From positions 1-39,691 of the forward strand of contig NZ_CALMAT010000103.1 of assembly GCF_937859865.1 (NCBI RefSeq): a stretch of 39,691 bases of DNA. Direction: 5' to 3'. This DNA is from an uncultured Mucilaginibacter sp. GTDB taxonomy: Bacteria; Bacteroidota; Bacteroidia; Sphingobacteriales; Sphingobacteriaceae. A program made the position numbers and the translations under genes. The notes beneath the pieces are model-generated. The model was given only the letters and a program-made list of their open reading frames with translations. It was not told the origin of the DNA and did not search any database. This document shows, in pieces, positions 32,350 to 39,494 of this stretch; within the stretch, counting starts at the first letter, position 1; every line of letters begins with the position of its first letter.

Positions 32350-32391
32350 TGTTGTAGCCGTTTCTTTGATTGTTGTAGCCGTTTCTTTTGT
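32350..32391 (+). repeat. Two-copy tandem repeat, 21 bp unit
   Basis: GTTGTAGCCGTTTCTTTGATT followed by GTTGTAGCCGTTTCTTTTGTT. It is in the region upstream of the NmrA copy 2 start. Confidence 0.75.
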
Positions 32392-32441
32392 TGCAAATAA
32401 TTTACAACTTATTGCCTTTTATAAAGTTAACCATTACTGCC

Positions 32442-32471
32442 GATGCTTCTTTTATCACCATAAAATCAGTG
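32442..32471 (+). repeat. Motif unit, main form, forward
   Basis: GATGCTTCTTTTATCACC with ATAAAATCAGTG, in the divergent region between NmrA copy 2 and the small membrane protein. Confidence 0.8.
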
Positions 32472-32591
32472 TCAAGTAACGGGGTTTTTGGCCGGGTCAA
32501 ATTTTAAAGCCTCCATTAATTGATACTTTAGCTGCTAAGAAGATCATGGATACAAAAATCAATTTTAGGCATATTAATTAAACAAGCAATA

Positions 32592-33011
32592 ATGAAATCA
32601 ATTTCAATCGGCAAAATACTCATTACGCTGGTGGCCATTTGGGCAACGGCAGGGTCTTACATTTTCGACTGGAACAAAACGCACATTTACAATCCCCGCT
32701 GGCCGCCGCATGCCAAATTTCATAATGCACAAACCATGCTGCTCGGCACAATGATTGGCCTGTTGTCGCTTTATGTTCTTTGGCTTCAAAAAGGCGACAA
32801 AATAACCATGCTTAGGCTGTCAGTTATTTTAGCAAGCTTTTATTGGATAACACAGGCAGGCGCGATTTTATTTCCGGGCACGGCACTGATTGACCCCGAA
32901 TTTGCACATCCGGGACAACTGCCCGCACAATTGATTGTAGATGTGGTCATGCTGGTTATGCTTGGTGTTGGTTATATGTTGGAAATGAACCGTTTAAAGC
33001 AAGTTTTATAA
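32592..33011 (+). CDS. Small integral membrane protein (DUF6640-like)
   Basis: A 139-residue protein with four likely transmembrane helices (near 7-22, 48-66, 75-95, 112-130). The conserved-looking THIYNPRWPPHAKFHNAQ between helices 1 and 2 resembles small bacterial membrane families such as DUF6640. There is no catalytic motif and function is unknown. The start ATG 32592 gives a normal positive-inside N-terminus (MKSISIGK). Confidence 0.7.
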   Translation: MKSISIGKILITLVAIWATAGSYIFDWNKTHIYNPRWPPHAKFHNAQTMLLGTMIGLLSLYVLWLQKGDKITMLRLSVILASFYWITQAGAILFPGTALIDPEFAHPGQLPAQLIVDVVMLVMLGVGYMLEMNRLKQVL

Positions 33012-33221
33012 AAGTGTTTTTTGCTTCAAGCTGCTTTGTTGTCAAAGTAATAAACCGAATGAACCAACGCAAACCAAACCGCTTTAAAATGTAACGGACA
33101 GGACAAAATTGAACCCAAAAACGATTAATTGTACGTTTAGTGATTTTGCAAACCTATGGCGCAGTTTTTAGTTGTAGTTAAAACAATAGTTTTAAATGTT
33201 TTACTAATTAATTTTTGAATT

Positions 33222-33419
33222 ATGAGTACTAAAACAAACGTTGCCGACCAAGGAACAGACGGCACCAAAACCAAAAACAAAGGCGATAGCCAGCAAAGCA
33301 AGCAAAAAGGCGCGCCAAGCGTGAGCAAAAAAGAAAGCAAACACCGCAAAGATCATTCGGGCGGCGGCGGTGCAGATGCTGAGGATAATGTTGAGAAAAA
33401 GCAGCAGAACAGTATTTAA
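33222..33419 (+). CDS. Small Lys/Ser-rich disordered protein
   Basis: A 65-residue, highly polar protein rich in Lys, Ser, Gly and Gln, without hydrophobic core, signal or Cys (SKKESKHRKDHSGGGGADAE). It looks intrinsically disordered. Gene status is supported by codon use and by a strong intrinsic terminator directly after the stop. Similar small Lys-rich proteins occur in soil Bacteroidota; a stress or nucleic-acid-binding role is conceivable but unproven. Confidence 0.6.
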   Translation: MSTKTNVADQGTDGTKTKNKGDSQQSKQKGAPSVSKKESKHRKDHSGGGGADAEDNVEKKQQNSI

Positions 33420-33465
33420 ACAAAACAGGCAGTTGTCCAATTTCGGAAACTGCCTGTTTTGTTTT
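33418..33465 (+). terminator. Rho-independent terminator, possibly bidirectional
   Basis: AAACAAAACAGGCAGTT, a 13-base loop, then AAACTGCCTGTTTTGTTT. The stem of about 17 bp with flanking A- and T-tracts could stop transcription both ways between convergent genes. Confidence 0.85.
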
Positions 33466-33497
33466 AGGGGAGTTTTGATTTGAAAGAAGAACTGGCC

Positions 33498-33543
33498 ATG
33501 CTTCTTTTACCACATAAAAATTAGTGTGGTAAAAACAGTATTG
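33498..33543. repeat. Pair of motif units, main plus sister form
   Basis: Forward CATGCTTCTTTTACCAC with ATAAAAATTAGTG (33498-33525), overlapping a reverse sister unit TAGTGTGG with TAAAAACAGTATTG (33522-33543). The two share the tail. It abuts the stop of the AsmA-like gene. Confidence 0.75.
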
Positions 33544-33544
33544 G

Positions 33545-35308
33545 CTAATGGTTTTTCTTCTGCAATGCTTTGATCACGATGTTTTCGTTCGGTTTTTGTT
33601 TATGCTGATCGAAACCCATTATGGCAGATGACATGCCATCCATCGAACATTTATACAACAATCCGAAGAAAGATTCCCGCGGCCCGCGCGTAACATTGAT
33701 CGGCCCTTTTCTAAACTTGCCGTTCTTTTTCGGGTTGTCGTTCGGCATAAAAGTGTTGGTCAAAAAAGAAAGCAGGCCACGCTTTTTCAGGTCGTTGTTC
33801 TTGTCGTCGTGCTTTAATAAAGCCACTTTCATGTTGGTATAATATAAATCCAAATTGCCTTTTGCCCCGTGGTCGTTCGCATCAATGTGCATCAGCATTT
33901 TATTGATTTTTGCCGATTGAATGGCCATCATCGCCAGCGGTTTTGCCAATGGGTTTAGCGCTGTTCCGTCCATCGGCCCCATTTGCACCGTATTGCTAAA
34001 CGCGCCGTTTTTGCTAGCCAGGTTAAATTTATAGCTCACGTGCGTATCGCCGGCACCCATCATTTTGGCGTGCATAATTACAAACGCATAAGGGTTGTGT
34101 TTTTTTGCCGCCGTATTATTGGTAATGTTGAGGAACAGGCCTTCCGAATTTGTTAAAAACAAGGTTGCGTTTTCTTCGGATTTTTGCGCCGCGATCACAT
34201 ATTTGAAATAACCTTTGTGCATTTTCATGGTATCTATCGTGATATCAAAAGCCAATTGTTGTAGTTTTTGGTGCGGAAAAGGTTCCGGGCGAAGTGGCGG
34301 TGTCCGTTTTGGCGAGTTGTAATTGTTAAAAACCTCGCCCCAACTGCTGGCAATAGTTGCAGAACCAATGTGTATTTCCTGCCGCTGCAAAAAATGTTTG
34401 ATATCAATATTCCGCATCACCATATCATTATAAATCAAATGGATGCGGTCTTTATCAAATTTGGCCGCTTTATAAAAAGCAACTTTGTCCAATCGCGGAA
34501 CCAGCGATACTTCGTTTACCGACATCATTTTTTGTTCCGGAGAAAAATAGATGTTTTTGAAACTCAAACGGTACAAACTATCCGGCGTAGAAATGCGGCA
34601 AAGCTGCACTTTGGCAAACATCGTTTTTTTAGAAGTGTCTTTTGGATTGGTCAGTTTATCGCAGGTAAAACCATCCATCAAAATATTGAGGCGTTTTAAC
34701 GAAGTGATTTTCTCCTTGCTTTCGTTCTGATTTACAAAAGTGAAATTCAGGTTATTGATGTTCAATCTTTGGATCGAAGTGATCTTCAAAAGCCCTTTCA
34801 TCATTTTAACCAAAGCTGGCGGGTGCGCAGCTTTTTCGGCATTGACCGTATCGTTGTAAGAAAGCCGTTTGTTAACAATCCGAATTTGTGGGTGCTTCAT
34901 CGTGATGCCCGCAATGTTAAACCGCCTTCCTTGCGGTGTTTTGGCAAAACCAAATTGGTCTAAAATCAAACTATCGGCAACAATCCGCATCACATCGTTT
35001 GGTGCTTTTCGTACAGCCAATAACCGTAGGTAAACGGCCGAATCAGGCAGCAGCTTAAAGTTGGTGATCAGTCCTTTTCCGGCATCAATATTGACTTCAA
35101 ATCGGTCGTACTCAATATGGTAAAGGCTGTCGCTGGCTTCGGTTACCAACTTTTTCAATTGATCTGTGATTGCTTCTTTTGCCGCTGTATTTTTAGGGTT
35201 GGCCAGGTTTTTCTTTAAAAAATGCCAGCCCGCGTATCCGGCCAATAATAAAACAAGCAAAACACCGCCTACCCAGCCCCATACTTTTCCTTTAGAATGT
35301 TTCGCCAT
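33545..35308 (-). CDS. AsmA-like / DUF748-type membrane-anchored protein
   Basis: A 587-residue protein with one N-terminal membrane anchor (VWGWVGGVLLVLLLAGYAGW) and a long periplasmic part of repeating amphipathic beta strands, as in AsmA/TamB-like proteins (repeated patterns such as LNINNLNFTFVN, DITIDTMKMHKGYFKYVI). These families are linked to lipid transport or envelope integrity; assignment here is by fold pattern only. A motif-like stretch at 35171-35195 encodes AAKEA just after the anchor. Confidence 0.7.
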   Translation of the reverse strand: MAKHSKGKVWGWVGGVLLVLLLAGYAGWHFLKKNLANPKNTAAKEAITDQLKKLVTEASDSLYHIEYDRFEVNIDAGKGLITNFKLLPDSAVYLRLLAVRKAPNDVMRIVADSLILDQFGFAKTPQGRRFNIAGITMKHPQIRIVNKRLSYNDTVNAEKAAHPPALVKMMKGLLKITSIQRLNINNLNFTFVNQNESKEKITSLKRLNILMDGFTCDKLTNPKDTSKKTMFAKVQLCRISTPDSLYRLSFKNIYFSPEQKMMSVNEVSLVPRLDKVAFYKAAKFDKDRIHLIYNDMVMRNIDIKHFLQRQEIHIGSATIASSWGEVFNNYNSPKRTPPLRPEPFPHQKLQQLAFDITIDTMKMHKGYFKYVIAAQKSEENATLFLTNSEGLFLNITNNTAAKKHNPYAFVIMHAKMMGAGDTHVSYKFNLASKNGAFSNTVQMGPMDGTALNPLAKPLAMMAIQSAKINKMLMHIDANDHGAKGNLDLYYTNMKVALLKHDDKNNDLKKRGLLSFLTNTFMPNDNPKKNGKFRKGPINVTRGPRESFFGLLYKCSMDGMSSAIMGFDQHKQKPNENIVIKALQKKNH

Positions 35309-35352
35309 AATGCAAAAAAGCTAAACTGTCAGTTTTTATTGGATAAAAAACA

Positions 35353-35412
35353 GGTGCTAAAAGAAGCATCCGGCGTAATGCCCAATGCTTCTTTTAGCAC
35401 CATAAAATTGGT
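35353..35412. repeat. Perfect 17-bp inverted repeat formed by two motif units
   Basis: GGTGCTAAAAGAAGCAT (35353-35369), a 15-base spacer, then ATGCTTCTTTTAGCACC (35385-35401) and ATAAAATTGGTG. The variable central bases (GCACC) are identical in both arms, so the pair is either a recent duplication or held together by base pairing. The tail runs up to the stop codon (35414-35416) of the catalase gene. Confidence 0.88.
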
Positions 35413-35413
35413 G

Positions 35414-36298
35414 TTATGGCAATAAAGTATCTTTAATATTTTCAAGGATACTTTTATCGGCAACTGCGCCTTTTACTTGTTGTGTTTGTGCATGTCCTTG
35501 CAGATCCGGCGGCCCTAATTTAGGTTCTTGTCCCATCGGCGAAGCATAAACAAAACTGAACTCGCCTTTGCCGTCAATAGAAGGGCCGCTTGCCCAGCGT
35601 GCGTTGGGCGGCTGTGGTTTGTTAATATCGGTGGAGATAAAAGCATACTCGAACGCCCGTACTTCTTCCATCATCGGGAAGGAATTTGGAACCGGAAGGT
35701 TGTTTTTTACACCGCCTAAATCTTCGATCACGGCCAGCCACTGGTTTTGGTGCATTGTATCGCGGGCAATTAAAAAGGCAAGCATATCTTTCATGCCGGG
35801 GTCGTCCGTTAATTCCCACAACCGGGTTGCCAATACACGGCCGGTTGTTTCTGCCATCACATTGGCATACATATCAGCAACAATATTGCCGCTCCCAACC
35901 ACCCAGGAGCCGTTAAAAGGTACACCATTGCTATCCACAGCCATAGCAGATAAACCTGCAGACAAAATATGCCGCGGGTCCATGCCGCCCATAATGCTGC
36001 CCACAATTGGGTTAGAGCCTGCAATTTGGTCTTTCAAATCCTTGGTGGCGCCTTCCAAATTTAAAGCAACAGCCGTGCTCAACATTTCAATGTGCGAAAT
36101 TTCTTCGGTGCCGGTTTCTAATAACATGTCGCGGTATTTGGTTTCGCCGCGCGAGCCCCAAGCCTGGAAAAGATATTGCAAACATACCCGGATTTCGCCT
36201 TCGATACCGCCAATAGCCTGTTGTAATAATTTGGCATACGCCGGGTTTGGTTTTTCTACACGTACTTGGTACTGTAGTTTCTTGTCATGATAAAACAT
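35414..36298 (-). CDS. Manganese catalase family protein
   Basis: A 294-residue ferritin-like four-helix-bundle protein that should dismutate hydrogen peroxide with a di-manganese site. The N-terminus MFYHDKKLQYQVRVEKPNP and the helices with GGIEGEIRVCLQYLFQAWG, TGTEEISHIEMLSTAV, and ARDTMHQNQWLAVIEDL give the Glu and His metal ligands (E-E-x-x-H and the later His). The length and the Pro-rich tail fit the family. A hairpin lies 66 bp upstream (36364-36406). Confidence 0.88.
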   Translation of the reverse strand: MFYHDKKLQYQVRVEKPNPAYAKLLQQAIGGIEGEIRVCLQYLFQAWGSRGETKYRDMLLETGTEEISHIEMLSTAVALNLEGATKDLKDQIAGSNPIVGSIMGGMDPRHILSAGLSAMAVDSNGVPFNGSWVVGSGNIVADMYANVMAETTGRVLATRLWELTDDPGMKDMLAFLIARDTMHQNQWLAVIEDLGGVKNNLPVPNSFPMMEEVRAFEYAFISTDINKPQPPNARWASGPSIDGKGEFSFVYASPMGQEPKLGPPDLQGHAQTQQVKGAVADKSILENIKDTLLP

Positions 36299-36363
36299 AA
36301 TAAACGGGTTGGTTAAAATTTATAATAAAATTGATTGTGTTGTAAATCAGTTGGGCATGTACC

Positions 36364-36406
36364 GATGGTTTTGTAAATAATCCGAAAACGGATTTACCAT
36401 ACCATC
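36364..36406. other. Imperfect palindrome upstream of manganese catalase
   Basis: GATGGT, GTAAAT and ATCCG on the left mirror CGGAT, ATTTAC and ACCATC on the right around a 4-A loop. A hairpin of about 17 bp could form in RNA or serve as an operator. Confidence 0.55.
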
Positions 36407-36567
36407 ACAAAAAGAAGCTGCTGAGACGATGAAAATTGGGTTGTTATTTAAAACTTTCCCACAAAAAAAACCTGCAATTGCCCGGATGGTTTTAATTTTA
36501 AATTAAATATTATTGCTGCCGGCCTATTTGCCATCAGGTTTAAGGGAAGAAGAAGCCTGTAAATTTA

Positions 36568-36598
36568 AATGCTTCTTTTATCGGTTAAAAATTTGTGT
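36568..36598 (+). repeat. Motif unit, main form, forward
   Basis: AAATGCTTCTTTTATCGG with TTAAAAATTTGTG. Single unit in the catalase/protease divergent region. Confidence 0.8.
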
Positions 36599-36683
36599 AG
36601 GCATGACCGTGATGGTTTTACAGGTCTTTCATCCAGATAAAAATTCCGGGAGAACCTTTTTTTTGAAAAGCTGTTGTGCCAGC

Positions 36684-37361
36684 ATGCGTTTTAAAGCCGT
36701 TTCCGTCATTGCATTGCTACTGTTTTTAACCGGTATTTTTGTTTATGCCATCCATTATTTCTCTTCCAAACCTGCGCAATCAACAGGTGCCAAAACGCTC
36801 AACGTTTTTTATCAGCATAAAACCATTCCGAAAGTTGTTGAGCCGGAAATCATCAAAGCTTTGTCTTTTTATCCCGAACTGAAAGATACGCCGATTGATT
36901 TTGTATTCGACCCAAACACCAGCAAATCCATCATGCTGTCGCAACCGGTTTTGAAATCGTTTTTTCGAGGGCAAAATAACCGGACTTATATCATCAAAAT
37001 AAACCCGCGTTTTGTAATGGTGCACCGTTCGATGCCGATCCAAAATGTGCCGCAGGATATTTTGACAGGCTGGTTTGGGCACGAATTAGGCCATGTGATG
37101 GATTACAGCCGACGCAACAACTGGCAAATGCTGCTTTTTGGGGTCGAATATTTATGTTCTGACCGTTTTTTGATGCAGGCCGAGCGCAACGCCGATACTT
37201 ATGCCGTAAACCATGGTTTAGGTACTTACATCCTGGCGACTAAAAACTTTATCCTCAACAATGGCGATCTGCCTTTGGCCTACAAAGAAAGGATCAAACG
37301 GCTTTACCTTTCGCCGCAACAAATTATGGATTTAATTAAAAAGATTAAAAAGCCGATTTAA
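36684..37361 (+). CDS. Membrane-anchored zinc metalloprotease (HExxH)
   Basis: A 225-residue protein with an N-terminal signal anchor (VSVIALLLFLTGIFVYAI) and a zinc motif H133-E-L-G-H137 (GWFGHELGHVMDY). Glu167 in QAERNADTYAV is the probable third ligand, so it has the gluzincin layout. The frame is open 171 bp further upstream, but that stretch is read through a repeat unit, so the ATG at 36684 is chosen. Substrate unknown. It converges with the GH3 gene across a nested repeat. Confidence 0.75.
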   Translation: MRFKAVSVIALLLFLTGIFVYAIHYFSSKPAQSTGAKTLNVFYQHKTIPKVVEPEIIKALSFYPELKDTPIDFVFDPNTSKSIMLSQPVLKSFFRGQNNRTYIIKINPRFVMVHRSMPIQNVPQDILTGWFGHELGHVMDYSRRNNWQMLLFGVEYLCSDRFLMQAERNADTYAVNHGLGTYILATKNFILNNGDLPLAYKERIKRLYLSPQQIMDLIKKIKKPI

Positions 37362-37375
37362 AGGTTGAACGTTTT

Positions 37376-37484
37376 GCTTTGTCATGCCGCACTTATTTCG
37401 GCATCCCTCTAATCACTGATTTTATGCCGATAAAAGAAGCATCAATCCTGTGGGGATGCCGAAATAAATTCAGCATGACAAAGC
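37376..37484. repeat. GTCATGC/TTTCGGCATCCC inverted repeat with nested motif unit
   Basis: Left arm 37376-37407 contains GCTTTGTCATGC and TTATTTCGGCATCCC. The right arm 37452-37484 is its complement (GGGATGCCGAAATAA, GCATGACAAAGC) with a few mismatches. The loop holds a full reverse motif unit at 37418-37443 (ATTTTATGCCG, ATAAAAGAAGCATC). It lies between convergent genes. Confidence 0.88.
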
Positions 37485-37498
37485 TTGTCCCAAAAAAA

Positions 37499-39019
37499 TC
37501 AAATTTGGCTTTTAACAAAGCCTTCAAATTCCAAAAACTGTTCTTCTTTCATCACCCGCGGAATTTTAACCTGGCCACCCAGCTTTTTATTTTCTTCGCT
37601 CCATTTGTAAAAAACTTCCACCGGAACTGGTTCTACTTCCACACCTTTTAAAGCGCGCGTTCGGGCAACGTTGTAGTTTTTGTTGTTTTGGCGGAGGTTC
37701 TCGTCTAAGGCTTTTGCCACCGCATTTTTATCTAAATCTTTATCTGTGCTGATGTACCATTGCTGGACAAATTCTCCTCCGCGATGAATGGTTGAAGCGA
37801 TAAATTCGTGGATGCAAACGTTAAACTGCTTTTCCATTTCCTGAATGGCAGCGTTCATCTGGATCACCGAAAGCTGTTCGCCGGCCACATTTGAATAATG
37901 CTTTGTGCGCCCGCTGATCCTGATTTCGTGCCGGTTTAAATCGGTAAACATCACCGTATCGCCGATCATATAACGCCACGCCCCGGCAACGGTCGAAATC
38001 AGCAGCACATATTCTTTATCAGCTTCCACATCTGCCAAAGTTAAAATTTCGGCGTTTTCGGCAATGGTTCCGTCTTCGTTCAAGTTTTTTTCTTCAAAAG
38101 GCACAAACTCAAAATAAATGCCGTTGTCAACCACCAAAGCCATTGCCGCAGTGTCCGGCCGCTTTTGCATCGCCAAAAAACCTTCGGAAGCGAGGTAAGT
38201 ATCAATGTAAACCAATGGGTGCGCCAACAGCTTTTCAAAGCTTTTTTTATAAGGTTCAAAAGCAACGCCGCCGGTTGTGTACACAGCAAGGTTTGGCCAG
38301 ATGTCGTGGATGTTGTTGAGTTTATGATAACTGATCACTTCTTTCAGCATCAGTTCCATCCAGGCCGGAATGCCCGATAAACTGCCAATGTCCCAATCGG
38401 CAGCCTGCTTGGCAATCTCTTTGATACGTTCATCAAAGTCATCAATATTGGCAATATCTTTTCCCGGTTTATAATAACCGCGGAACCAAAACGGGATTTT
38501 GCTGGCGCTGATGCCGCTGATCTCGCCGGCCAAATGCCCGTTGATATCTTTTAAATCCATGCTGCTGCCCAGCATCAAAATTTGTTTTTCGAAGAAAGCT
38601 GGCGGCAAATCAAAATTGGCCAGTGCGGCAACCTGCTGCAAACCCGAACGGCGAATGGCAGCCAACATATCATCGGTAACCGGGATTTGCTTGCTGGCGC
38701 TGGTAGTGCCGCTGCTTAAAGCCAGATAAGGCGTGCTGCCCGGCCAGGTAATATCGTTTTTCCCTTCGATTACCAAATGCCACCATTCTTTGTACAGCTT
38801 GTCGTAATCAAAAACGGGAACGGTTTGGGCAAAAGCTTTTACAGCGTTTTCGCTGTTCAAAATCGCTTCAAAATCGTAATGGCGGCCAAAAGCGGTATCG
38901 GCAGCGGTTTCTAATAAATCTTCCAGCACTTGTTTTTGGGCTTCGATGGGGTCCGGGTCTTTTACAAACTTGTCGGTAAATTCTATTGCTGATTTAATGA
39001 GTTCACCTATAATGGCCAT
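37499..39019 (-). CDS. GH3 family acyl-acid-amido synthetase-like protein
   Basis: A 506-residue protein of the GH3 (auxin-responsive promoter) family of adenylating enzymes. The ATP/AMP motif SSGTTSASKQIP, the YASEGF-like motif (TYLASEGFLAMQ) and the hinge region with YRLGDTV-like YMIGDTVMFTD are present in family order. Plant GH3 enzymes couple jasmonate or auxin to amino acids; bacterial members have mostly unknown substrates. The start codon ATG (39017-39019) coincides with the end of a motif unit. Confidence 0.88.
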   Translation of the reverse strand: MAIIGELIKSAIEFTDKFVKDPDPIEAQKQVLEDLLETAADTAFGRHYDFEAILNSENAVKAFAQTVPVFDYDKLYKEWWHLVIEGKNDITWPGSTPYLALSSGTTSASKQIPVTDDMLAAIRRSGLQQVAALANFDLPPAFFEKQILMLGSSMDLKDINGHLAGEISGISASKIPFWFRGYYKPGKDIANIDDFDERIKEIAKQAADWDIGSLSGIPAWMELMLKEVISYHKLNNIHDIWPNLAVYTTGGVAFEPYKKSFEKLLAHPLVYIDTYLASEGFLAMQKRPDTAAMALVVDNGIYFEFVPFEEKNLNEDGTIAENAEILTLADVEADKEYVLLISTVAGAWRYMIGDTVMFTDLNRHEIRISGRTKHYSNVAGEQLSVIQMNAAIQEMEKQFNVCIHEFIASTIHRGGEFVQQWYISTDKDLDKNAVAKALDENLRQNNKNYNVARTRALKGVEVEPVPVEVFYKWSEENKKLGGQVKIPRVMKEEQFLEFEGFVKSQI

Positions 39020-39045
39020 GCTTCTTTTATCGGTTAAAAATGAGT
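39018..39045 (+). repeat. Motif unit overlapping the GH3 start codon
   Basis: CATGCTTCTTTTATCGG with TTAAAAATGAGTG. Read on the minus strand its head GAAGCATG supplies the ATG of the GH3 gene. Confidence 0.8.
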
Positions 39046-39145
39046 GTGTTTAATCAGCAGCAAAATTATTAAAAGGATTAAGAATGTGGAGGATAAGCCA
39101 ATAATAGTACTGCCAAATATTCGGCACCAAAGTTTTTTCAGTATA

Positions 39146-39169
39146 AATGCTTCTTTTATGCCATAAAAT
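39146..39169 (+). repeat. Motif unit, forward
   Basis: AATGCTTCTTTTATGCC with ATAAAAT. The GGTG tail is absent. Confidence 0.75.
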
Positions 39170-39310
39170 CATGAAGTTTTCGATACGTTTCAAGATCGAA
39201 AATCGCTCTGACAAGCCATCTTAATCCTGAAAATACCATTACTTTTACCACGTGCCATAAAAATAATTCAAATCATAGCACCTGTTTAAATTTTGTTCAA
39301 TATGTTTTCT

Positions 39311-39396
39311 ATGCTTCTTTTATCACCTAAAAATTGATAAACATTTGGTTTATTTAAATGGATGGGAACACCAATTTTTATAGGGTAAAAGAAGCA
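39311..39396. repeat. Inverted pair of motif units
   Basis: Forward ATGCTTCTTTTATCACC with TAAAAATTGAT (39311-39338) and reverse CACCAATTTTTATAGGG with TAAAAGAAGCATT (39369-39396). Confidence 0.85.
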
Positions 39397-39494
39397 TTAT
39401 TGTTTTGACTAAAGGGCGGTTTCGGCTTATCTTTTATCGGACACTATGGATATTTTATTTGTAAACTTGTTATCAAATTTATCACCTGCCTTTT

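Larger units (their letters stand above)
36299..36683. other. Divergent intergenic region, catalase / protease
   Basis: About 385 bp without a supported gene. It contains a hairpin (36364-36406) and a motif unit (36568). An open frame upstream of the protease start (36513-36683) is a read-through of the repeat and low-complexity DNA. Confidence 0.55.
39020..39494. other. Repeat-dense intergenic region
   Basis: About 475 bp with no gene. It holds motif units at 39018, 39146, 39311 and 39369 and a degenerate one at about 39237-39265 (ATTACTTTTACCACG, CATAAAAAT). Confidence 0.7.

Noticed and set aside
32350-32391. Tandem repeat as a second interspersed family or operator
   Set aside because: Only two copies at one place and no similarity elsewhere in the window; probably a simple local duplication.
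36513-36683. Upstream extension of the HExxH protease
   Set aside because: It reads through a motif unit and gives a Cys-rich, non-signal-like leader. A clean signal anchor begins at 36684.
2831-39396. CRISPR array or tandem satellite
   Set aside because: Copies are dispersed over the whole window in both orientations with irregular spacing and no unique-spacer periodicity.
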